From positions 1 to 57,554 of the forward strand of contig JAEYNQ010000199.1 of assembly GCA_023412455.1 (NCBI GenBank): DNA of 57,554 bases. The letters run 5' to 3'. The translations under genes were made by a program, and so were the position numbers. Under the pieces are notes generated by a model. That model was not told the DNA's origin. It saw only the letters and a list, made by a program, of their open reading frames with translations, and did not search any database. This DNA comes from Bacillota bacterium. GTDB taxonomy: Bacteria > Bacillota > Clostridia > Lachnospirales > Cellulosilyticaceae. This document shows, piece after piece, positions 51,354 to 57,554 of this stretch; the stretch's first letter is position 1; each line of letters opens with the position of its first letter.

Positions 51354-53270
51354 TTAGTTATCCTCTTCTAAATCCTGTTGCTTATCCTTATCATTCTTAT
51401 CATAACTATTTAACTGACAATTATAGCCTAGTAAATAAACCTCTGACAAAGGTTCTTCTTTCATAAAATCTTCCTCACTAATTAAATCATAAATATTTCG
51501 CAACTCCTTAATATACCAGCTTTTGCTTGATGCCTTACTATTAGCTTTATCTTCTCGATTATCCATAGCCTTTAACTTAGCCATATAAGGTCTTAGCTGA
51601 TCATTAATAATTTTCCATGTTTTTCTTGGTTTTCTTACAAACTGCTGGCAGAAGCGCTCTGCTGCTGTTGTCCTATTAGTTTCTCCTGAATAATAAAGTG
51701 CCATTTCTTCTAGCTTCTGTGCCGCTCCAAGTAATCTACCGTACACATAACTTCTATCTGTATTTGTTCTGTCTAATGCCATTTCCCATTCCTCCCCTTT
51801 TTTTTGATTTCTATTATTACTCCTATCATATCTATGCTTTCTTACTAGTGCACAAGCAACAGATACTGCTTTCATATGTTCATAACCATTTTCAAATCCA
51901 TTGGGATTTGATGCCCTTGCTACTGCCGCTTTGACAATATCTTGTGGAATATCCTTTTTATCTATAATACAAGGTAATATTCTCTCAATAGTTGCTTTGA
52001 TTAGCTTATCATTTCTACCACCAAAAGCAGCTATTGCAATATCTCTTGGCGAGGGGGCTCCTACAAACCATCTATAACCTTTTTCATCTTCTTTCTTTTT
52101 ATAATGATGTCTCCAAAAACATGTCCTATGCCACTCCAATATGTTTTCCATAAATGTTGAACCCATCATCTTTTTATAAAAGCTTATGGATAGTCTTCCT
52201 GTTGTTGCTGCCTCTAAACCCATTACAACAATTTCAGCTTGATTATTTAAGTGTTGTTTATAGCCTTTAGCAGCCAGCTCTAGTTTTTTAGCATAGGCTT
52301 CGTTTGTTGTAATGATTTCATCCTTTTCATCTCCAAACAAACACTCATCCGTATCTTCAGTAGGTGATATAATTTCTTTTCCAGATATCTCCCAAGCTAC
52401 AATAACTAATTCACCAATTGAAAAACCTTGTTTTGCAATCAGCCACCTTAATGCATTATGTGCCTTTTGAGAGGTTTCATAACCTATAGAGGCAATTTGT
52501 GAACTCTCTGAAAACCTTCCTCTATATGTATATCCAGATGTATCATTTGCTGATATTAGCTTAGCCTTATCACCTGAATGCCTAATTTTGGAGGGATGCT
52601 TCGTTGAACAAGGGATTACTTCTCCAGAAGCATAACATAGGTCGACATCTTCTTGCTGACTGACATAATACTTTACATACGACTTAAATAGTTCTTTATC
52701 TTTGTAAACAGCTTCTTCCTTATTTGTATCCTCTATTGTGTAAGGCTGAATTGAAAAGCGTACAAAAGCTTCTTTTTGAGCAATTGCCTCAATCTTTTTA
52801 TCTGTTAATTGACCTTGCTCTTCTTCAAGTACCTTTGCTTGTACTAGGTCTTTTATTACAGATGCCTTTGCTATATACGTTCTAATTGCTTGTACTTGCA
52901 TAGTGGTATAACTTGATTCACTCCATTTAATAAGAAAACTTAGAAATTTATTGTATTTATCAGTATTATTTACTCCTGTATACTGCTCATAATCTCCTGC
53001 AATATATTCTAGCTTATCCTCTAAATAGTGAGGATTATTCCCATTCCCCCTAGCTGCTGAATCCTCTGTAACAGGTATAATCGTAATGGCATCTCCTTTA
53101 GCGATTGAATAGGCCCGTACAAATTCTCCTTCTTTACTAATGACTATTTCTATTTGAGCATTTTGAGTAGAATGTGCTATAGGTAATAAAATTGCTTTGG
53201 CTGACAAATCTTCTGCTACTCTGTCCTCATTATTTTCATAAGTAAGATATAGGTCATTGATCCAACTCAC
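51354..53270 (-). CDS. cas8c: Cas8c (Csd1), type I-C Cascade large subunit
   Basis: Large subunit that recognises the PAM (TTC in characterised I-C systems) and helps recruit Cas3. 638 residues from GTG 53270, 8 bases after GGAGG; a longer frame within cas5 has no ribosome site. Csd1-like features are SWINDLYLTYENN at the start and SLISFYKKMMGS-type sequence (RLSISFYKKMMGSTFM) in the middle. An internal start producing Cas11c is known in this family; I have not identified it here. Overlaps the cas5 stop by 17 bases. Confidence 0.93.
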   Translation of the reverse strand: MSWINDLYLTYENNEDRVAEDLSAKAILLPIAHSTQNAQIEIVISKEGEFVRAYSIAKGDAITIIPVTEDSAARGNGNNPHYLEDKLEYIAGDYEQYTGVNNTDKYNKFLSFLIKWSESSYTTMQVQAIRTYIAKASVIKDLVQAKVLEEEQGQLTDKKIEAIAQKEAFVRFSIQPYTIEDTNKEEAVYKDKELFKSYVKYYVSQQEDVDLCYASGEVIPCSTKHPSKIRHSGDKAKLISANDTSGYTYRGRFSESSQIASIGYETSQKAHNALRWLIAKQGFSIGELVIVAWEISGKEIISPTEDTDECLFGDEKDEIITTNEAYAKKLELAAKGYKQHLNNQAEIVVMGLEAATTGRLSISFYKKMMGSTFMENILEWHRTCFWRHHYKKKEDEKGYRWFVGAPSPRDIAIAAFGGRNDKLIKATIERILPCIIDKKDIPQDIVKAAVARASNPNGFENGYEHMKAVSVACALVRKHRYDRSNNRNQKKGEEWEMALDRTNTDRSYVYGRLLGAAQKLEEMALYYSGETNRTTAAERFCQQFVRKPRKTWKIINDQLRPYMAKLKAMDNREDKANSKASSKSWYIKELRNIYDLISEEDFMKEEPLSEVYLLGYNCQLNSYDKNDKDKQQDLEEDN

Positions 53271-53997
53271 TAGCCTCACCTCCAAATTCCTTACACCAAT
53301 CAAATTGTTCTACACTTAAGATATTATTAATATCAAAGCTAAAACCTTTTGGTGTGGTTTGCAATAATTCTCTTTTTATCTCACAAGCCTCTGGACGGAT
53401 AAAAGTAATAATGCCATCTTTCATAACAGGTTTCCAAAACCTTGCTGTCAGTTTCTGCGTCTGTGACTCGTCAGGATAAGTGAATCCATGAAACATAACA
53501 CCCAGTGGCATCTCTCCATACTTATCATAAAAACCCTCACCTTCTCCAAAACAGCACGCTTCTACATAGCCTTGGCATTCCCTTGTCCCTAAAAATATAT
53601 CTCTTCTTCCTCCCCTCTCTATGCAACGTTTAGCAATATTATGATGTTTGTTTTCATTACGGTCTCCTTCTAGTTCTGGTCTATTCATATTCCATTCAAA
53701 ATGAGCTTTTACTTGATAAGCTACATCTGAAAGATAGGTATATATAGAAAGTGTATTGCCTCCTCCATACATAATAGGTCTAATGCCTTGAGACTGGGAC
53801 CTTATGGGATTTAAGACACGTAGTTCATCAATTACCCATGTAAAAGTAGGCTTCCAATACACGCTACTAATGATTCCTTTTAACGCTTCATAGGTTGGTA
53901 CTTGGTAAGTAAACTTTTCGCCACCCATTCTGTTGATAGGATCACTAAATAGGGCATATCTTCCATGAACAACAAACTCAACTCTATTAGGCTTCAT
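53254..53997 (-). CDS. cas5: Cas5 (Cas5d), type I-C crRNA-processing nuclease
   Basis: In type I-C, Cas5 replaces Cas6 and cuts within the repeat to leave the 11-nt 5' handle. 247 residues with EFVVHGRYALFSDPINRMGGEKFTY at the N-terminus and the conserved GRRDIFLGTRECQGYVEAC region. AAGGAG lies before the ATG. No cas6 is present, as expected for I-C. Confidence 0.95.
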   Translation of the reverse strand: MKPNRVEFVVHGRYALFSDPINRMGGEKFTYQVPTYEALKGIISSVYWKPTFTWVIDELRVLNPIRSQSQGIRPIMYGGGNTLSIYTYLSDVAYQVKAHFEWNMNRPELEGDRNENKHHNIAKRCIERGGRRDIFLGTRECQGYVEACCFGEGEGFYDKYGEMPLGVMFHGFTYPDESQTQKLTARFWKPVMKDGIITFIRPEACEIKRELLQTTPKGFSFDINNILSVEQFDWCKEFGGEASELDQ

Positions 53998-54011
53998 TTC
54001 TTCATCTCCTT

Positions 54012-56465
54012 CTAAAAATCATAAAATACCATTGCTACTGGTGTAGTTGAAACACCAAATACTTCATCATAGTAGTCTTCATTTAATACGTAGATACCAA
54101 GCTCTTCGTAGTAATGGACAGCCTCTCCCAATTTTCTAAATGTATCTTCTGAAATATTAACAACAAATGATTGTAGCTTTCTCAATAGTTTATACTTATC
54201 TGCATAGCACTTTATGGATAGTAGCTGTTCTAAATAGATTTTACTTTCTCCATGCTGCACTACTATTGATTTCCCCCTAGAATCAATTGCTTCAAAATGG
54301 GCTGTCGCAGTTTTAAAGCTTTGATTGATAATTGTTCTTGAATTTTTCACTATATGAAGATTCTTTTCACCATCAGTTTTAATAACCTTATTATCACTTA
54401 GCAACTCATACATTTTAAATTCTCGATTGTCTTCTTTAAATTTGTAGGTCATATTATCCACTTGCTGCCTATAATATAATGTAAAATACGTTTCAATGGC
54501 TTTGATAGAACTCAAATCTCCCTCTAGCTCTTGCTTATTATTTCTATACATTTCCAGTAAATCTTCTGTTGCCTTTTTCCCTTTTTTAATATCTTCTAAC
54601 GCACCTAGTGTTTCAAAATCCGGATTTATCAAATAAACTTGTCCATATACTCCTTGTTCATTCTCTCCATGTCTATTACATCTTCCTGCACTTTGAATAA
54701 TGCTATCTAGACCTGCTAGTGACCTGAAGACTGTCTTAAAGCTAATATCTACTCCTGCTTCAATTAATTGTGTACTAATTACTATCAGCTTCTCATTGTT
54801 CTTTAGCTTCCTTCTGATTTCATCTATTCTTTTCTTACGATGATTAGGATATAGATTGGTGGATAATACATAAAAAGTAATTTTTTCTTCTTCCGCCCTC
54901 TCACCATAGCTTTCCTTCATCGTTTCATACAAATTTACTACTGCTGATTTTGTATTAAGAACAACTAGTGCATTACCATTTTTCTGTACACATTCCCATA
55001 CTAAAGAGCTTACTGTCTCTTTTTTATTACCTCCTATTTCAGTTTTATCTATAATCTCAGTCCTTTTAAATTGCTTATTCATTTCTTTATTACAGCCTGA
55101 TAGCTCTGAATCATCTTCCATCAGTAAATTGGGGATATTCTGTGGTGTACGATTTAGTAGTGGCTGTGTAGCTGTAGATAAAATCACAGTTGCATGACAT
55201 ACTTCTGTTAGAAAGTTAATGACCCCATTAAATATCGCAATGTGTTTGGGGGAAATCGTTTGAATCTCGTCAAAGATAATAATAGAATGAGCAAAGGCAT
55301 GAATACCTCGCATATTCTTAGTCCCACTTGCAAAAAAGGTATTTAAAAATCTAACCATTGTTGTAAAAACCAGTGGTGCGTTCATACGTTCAGCTAATAA
55401 TTCATCTTCACGTAATTCTTCCTCATTATCCTCTGCCTCTTCTTCTTTAGCTGAATGTAACTCGAGAATACTTTTTTCAATTAAATCATCTTTCTCTGTT
55501 ACACTTAATATTTTTCTAATCTCTGCTGCATTTTGCTCTGTAATCGTGATAAAGGGAATTATATAAAATATCCTCTCTTTGCCATGAGCCTTTGCATGAT
55601 GTAATGCATATCTTAGTGATGCCATTGTTTTTCCCGAACCAGTTGGGCAATTTAATGTATAAACTCCAGTACTTTTTAATGCATTATCATAACAAGCCTT
55701 TGATATAGAGTGCCTTAGCTTGTTTATCTCTGTATCAGCCTTAAAGACTTTGATTTTATCTTCAAACCGATCTCCCAATTCACACCATAATCCTTTATTA
55801 TCAATTGGTAACTGCATAGAAAGCCCATCCATAAAAGTAGCTGTATCATATCTATCTGCATCAACTAAACAGGAATATAAATATTTACATAGCACACCAC
55901 ATTCATATCTTTGCTCAGGTATATCTTTAGTACTTAACTTCAATCTACTAAAAATCACCTTTACCTCATCAATTGCCTTTAAACAAAGTTGCTTTAGATA
56001 TTTTATATCTAATTCCTGTTCCATTTCTTGTAAAACTTGCTGATACATCCTTTGCCATTCTTCATCCTCTTTCAATTTATCCAAACGGCGAAGATAAGGT
56101 GATCCTCCTCTTGGATCAAATATATCAACTAGTCCTCCATGATGGCTCATTATGCAGACAGCAATTAATTGAGCTGTCAATCCTTCTATTCCTGTTGACT
56201 TATCACTTAAATTATTAATAATCCATACAGCCCCAGCCGTGGAGTGATCTGGTCCCTTAATAGGTTTGTCTTCTAGCTTACTTGCTTTTCTTATGTATAT
56301 TTCAAATTCATCTGTTAACTTTCCTATATCATGTAACCATCCCGTTAATTCTCCACACGATTTCAGTCCTATCTTTTGTCCATAAATGCCACAATACTCT
56401 GCCACATTTTTTAAGTGAGTGTAAACCGATTGCTCTTCTCCATTTCTAATATGAGCAGGTCTCAT
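54012..56465 (-). CDS. cas3: Cas3 helicase-nuclease (type I-C)
   Basis: Signature nuclease-helicase recruited after target recognition. HD nuclease motifs H17 (YTHLKN), HDIGK (about 45-49) and MSHHGG; helicase Walker A CPTGSGKT (about 268-275), DEIQ box (IIFDEIQTI), and motif VI region QSAGRCNRHG. 817 residues from ATG 56465, preceded by AAAGGAGAG; upstream in-frame codons overlap the promoter. First gene of the minus-strand cas operon; just upstream lies a sequence matched by the crRNA-like element at 56593. Confidence 0.95.
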   Translation of the reverse strand: MRPAHIRNGEEQSVYTHLKNVAEYCGIYGQKIGLKSCGELTGWLHDIGKLTDEFEIYIRKASKLEDKPIKGPDHSTAGAVWIINNLSDKSTGIEGLTAQLIAVCIMSHHGGLVDIFDPRGGSPYLRRLDKLKEDEEWQRMYQQVLQEMEQELDIKYLKQLCLKAIDEVKVIFSRLKLSTKDIPEQRYECGVLCKYLYSCLVDADRYDTATFMDGLSMQLPIDNKGLWCELGDRFEDKIKVFKADTEINKLRHSISKACYDNALKSTGVYTLNCPTGSGKTMASLRYALHHAKAHGKERIFYIIPFITITEQNAAEIRKILSVTEKDDLIEKSILELHSAKEEEAEDNEEELREDELLAERMNAPLVFTTMVRFLNTFFASGTKNMRGIHAFAHSIIIFDEIQTISPKHIAIFNGVINFLTEVCHATVILSTATQPLLNRTPQNIPNLLMEDDSELSGCNKEMNKQFKRTEIIDKTEIGGNKKETVSSLVWECVQKNGNALVVLNTKSAVVNLYETMKESYGERAEEEKITFYVLSTNLYPNHRKKRIDEIRRKLKNNEKLIVISTQLIEAGVDISFKTVFRSLAGLDSIIQSAGRCNRHGENEQGVYGQVYLINPDFETLGALEDIKKGKKATEDLLEMYRNNKQELEGDLSSIKAIETYFTLYYRQQVDNMTYKFKEDNREFKMYELLSDNKVIKTDGEKNLHIVKNSRTIINQSFKTATAHFEAIDSRGKSIVVQHGESKIYLEQLLSIKCYADKYKLLRKLQSFVVNISEDTFRKLGEAVHYYEELGIYVLNEDYYDEVFGVSTTPVAMVFYDF

Positions 56466-56478
56466 CTTCTCTCCTTTC

Positions 56479-56534
56479 AGTACTATAATAGTCTGATTAT
56501 TTATAACATTAATACTTATTCGATAATATGTCAA
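56479..56534 (-). promoter_or_regulatory. cas operon promoter with candidate Cascade target
   Basis: Minus strand TTGACA (56534-56529) with TAATGT at 17 bases (56511-56506), or an extended -10 TGTTATAAA (56508-56500). On the plus strand a TTC (56476-56478) is followed by AGTACTATAATAGTCTG (56479-56495), which resembles the spacer part of the small RNA at 56593-56658. Binding there would cover the transcription start and the 5' leader up to the cas3 ribosome site. Confidence 0.75.
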
Positions 56535-56557
56535 TAATATTTTTAATTTTCAAACTT

Positions 56558-56586
56558 TTGTTTATTGTTATTACTTGTGCTATAAT
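56558..56586 (+). promoter_or_regulatory. Promoter of the crRNA-like RNA
   Basis: Plus strand TTGTTT (56558-56563), 17-base spacer, TGC plus consensus TATAAT (56581-56586), an extended -10. Transcription would start at about 56593, which is the first base of the degenerate repeat. It diverges from the cas promoter. Confidence 0.75.
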
Positions 56587-56592
56587 TATATT

Positions 56593-56658
56593 GTCATTCA
56601 AATAATGAATGTGGATTGAAATAGTACAATAATTGTCCGCTTTAATATTTTAAAGCGG
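56593..56658 (+). ncRNA. CreR-like crRNA-type guide RNA (degenerate repeat + short spacer + hairpin)
   Basis: Positions 56593-56622 form a degenerate I-C repeat. It begins GTCA like the array repeat, has a hairpin built on ATTC/GAAT instead of ACTCCC/GGGAGT, and ends with the unchanged handle GTGGATTGAAAT. The next 17 bases, AGTACAATAATTGTCCG, match the cas3 upstream site next to TTC at 14 of 17 positions. The 3' part CCGCTTTAA-TATT-TTAAAGCGG (56637-56658) is a 9-bp hairpin that, with the T-rich bases after it, could be a terminator. The RNA should be processed by Cas5 and loaded into Cascade to repress the cas operon (CreR class). Evidence is from sequence only. Confidence 0.8.
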
Positions 56659-56714
56659 CATTTATTTTAATAAACTAAAAGTCATCTACCCAATCTACTT
56701 TGCTCCTTCTATAA

Positions 56715-56774
56715 ATATAAAATATACCCTTAGTGTAGACTCCATATTATCTACACTAAGGGTATATTTTATAT
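56715..56774 (-). terminator. Perfect 25-bp inverted repeat after arsC
   Basis: Arms 56715-56739 and 56750-56774 are exact complements (core ATACCCTTAGTGTAGA) with a 10-base loop. The structure lies 66 bases past the arsC stop, between the arsC unit and the CRISPR locus, and can terminate from either side. Confidence 0.8.
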
Positions 56775-56840
56775 ACTTTAGAGGGCTTTTGTTTTATTCA
56801 TCCATCTATTCTTTAAGATGAGCTAAGCTAAGCCATAAAG

Positions 56841-57248
56841 TCATAATTTTTTACTTTCAATTCTTTTTTTAAGCTCTAGGATTCTTTGTTCTATTAACCT
56901 TGCTGTTTTTATGAACTCTTGGTCTGATTTTCCACTGGGATCTTCTAAGCCCCAATCTTCTCTATGTTTGCAAGGCAATGTGGGACACTTGACATTGCAG
57001 CCCATTGTAATGACAATGTCCACCTCTGGAATATCCCGAAGTAATTTGCTACGGTGAGTTTCATTCATATCTATATAATATAAGGCCTTCATAATTCTCA
57101 CGGCATCTTGATTAATCTGTGGTCTAAGCACTGTTCCTGCTGAGTAGCTTTTAAAGGTATCGCCTGCTAATTTTTTGCCTAGTGCCTCTGCCATTTGACT
57201 CCTACAAGAATTATGAACACATACAAAGGCGACTTTTAATTTTCCCAT
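56841..57248 (-). CDS. arsC: Arsenate reductase, thioredoxin-dependent (low-MW phosphatase fold)
   Basis: Reduces arsenate to arsenite. The N-terminal P-loop CVHNSCRSQ carries the nucleophilic Cys and the Arg; the redox pair Cys lies in GCNVKCPTLPC, followed by the REDWGLEDPSG loop with the general-acid Asp. 135 residues. No arsR, arsB or acr3 is beside it in this window. Low-molecular-weight tyrosine phosphatase is less likely given the extra cysteines. The ATG is at 57248. Confidence 0.92.
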   Translation of the reverse strand: MGKLKVAFVCVHNSCRSQMAEALGKKLAGDTFKSYSAGTVLRPQINQDAVRIMKALYYIDMNETHRSKLLRDIPEVDIVITMGCNVKCPTLPCKHREDWGLEDPSGKSDQEFIKTARLIEQRILELKKRIESKKL

Positions 57249-57282
57249 TCTCTATTCTCCTTATGTTGTTTTTCTATTCTGC

Positions 57283-57554
57283 CTAAACTAAGTTACTGGA
57301 TAATTCCTTTTTAGTTTTTGTTAAATAGATACCAACTAATAGACTCCCTTTAAGCATGGTAGATAAAGTAATGCTCCACCAAATGCCATCTACACCCAGG
57401 TAATTTACACAAATGTATGCCATGGGCAATCTTAAGGCTGTAAAAATGACACTAATATAAGAAGGAATCTTAGGTTTGCCTATTCCTGTTAAGAAACCAT
57501 TGGACACCATTTCCATGGCATTAAAAATTTGTGAATAACCAATAATCCTTAAGT
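57283..57554 (-). CDS. MATE-family efflux transporter, C-terminal part (window edge)
   Basis: The frame is open to the window edge on the minus strand and reads IIGYSQIFNAMEMVSNGFLTG, then GKPKIPSYISVIFTALRLPMAY, the C-terminal portion of MATE multidrug/Na+ antiporters with two or three membrane helices. The N-terminal majority lies outside. The apparent ATG at 57516 is internal. It ends 34 bases before the arsC start, so the two may be in one transcript. Confidence 0.82.
   Translation of the reverse strand, partial: LRIIGYSQIFNAMEMVSNGFLTGIGKPKIPSYISVIFTALRLPMAYICVNYLGVDGIWWSITLSTMLKGSLLVGIYLTKTKKELSSNLV

Noticed and set aside
48467..56465. A toxin-antitoxin RNA pair (CreTA type) inside the cas operon
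   Set aside because: Gaps between the cas genes are 47 bases or less, and no second repeat-like sequence was seen there.
56593..56622. Reading the degenerate repeat as the last unit of a second, decayed CRISPR array
   Set aside because: There is no other repeat within reach, the orientation is opposite to the array, the stem is replaced rather than eroded, and a promoter and promoter-matching spacer adjoin it. A guide RNA explains all of these better.

Overview
The window looks like a chromosomal segment of a low-GC, anaerobic Firmicute, probably a Clostridia/Lachnospirales relative. This rests on strong AGGAGG-type ribosome sites, long AT-rich intergenic regions, hybrid-cluster protein, hemerythrin, two-subunit Fe-S fumarase, DUF1540, bactofilin and the I-C cas set. 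Genus assignment is not possible from the sequence alone. Most genes are on the minus strand.

Layout. 1-1.6 kb: the end of an acyl-CoA synthetase cut by the window edge. 1.9-7.9 kb: an unknown protein, then a family of three tetratricopeptide-repeat (TPR) genes, a 99-residue companion gene, and a collapsed remnant of the same TPR/companion unit. 8.1-16.4 kb: a two-component system with a BcrA-type ABC transporter, and a MacAB-like ABC exporter with an HlyD-type lipoprotein adaptor. Three promoter regions here share a four-fold 11-bp direct repeat that is probably the response-regulator operator. 16.5-22.9 kb: a chemoreceptor, a lipoprotein, and an ABC-2 transporter operon. 22.9-27.5 kb: a nitrosative/oxidative stress cluster (Crp/Fnr regulator, membrane protein, hcp with an upstream palindrome, unknown gene, hemerythrin). 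27.5-45.6 kb: mostly housekeeping genes (cyclophilin, peroxiredoxin, BMP lipoprotein, DHH phosphoesterase, panE, soluble chemoreceptor, paaK with ACT protein, bactofilin, M23 peptidase, sppA, fumarase, AI-2E transporter, and a TetR/DUF6323/DUF6179 operon). 45.9-56.7 kb: a complete type I-C CRISPR-Cas locus, cas3-cas5-cas8c-cas7-cas4-cas1-cas2 followed by a 37-repeat array, all read on the minus strand. 56.8-57.6 kb: arsenate reductase and the end of a MATE transporter.

The most striking element is in the cas3 upstream region. A small plus-strand unit at 56558-56658 has an extended -10 promoter and a single degenerate I-C repeat whose hairpin arms differ from the array repeat but still pair. 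After the repeat comes a short spacer-like stretch and a terminator-like hairpin. That stretch matches the cas3 promoter/5' leader next to a TTC motif (the I-C PAM) at 14 of its first 17 positions. Two of the three mismatches fall at positions 6 and 12, which are unpaired in type I crRNA-target hybrids. This is the expected form of a crRNA-like guide that lets Cascade repress its own operon (CreR type).

Other non-genic structure: three nearly identical ~80-bp structured repeats (31.0, 37.2 and 39.0 kb), and three terminator-like hairpins with a conserved 36-nt core between different flanking stems (2.7, 4.4 and 8.1 kb). A second pair of long terminators shares an inner hairpin (28.6 and 37.4 kb). 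The CRISPR leader carries three inverted-repeat pairs. No tRNA, rRNA, transposase or integrase was seen.
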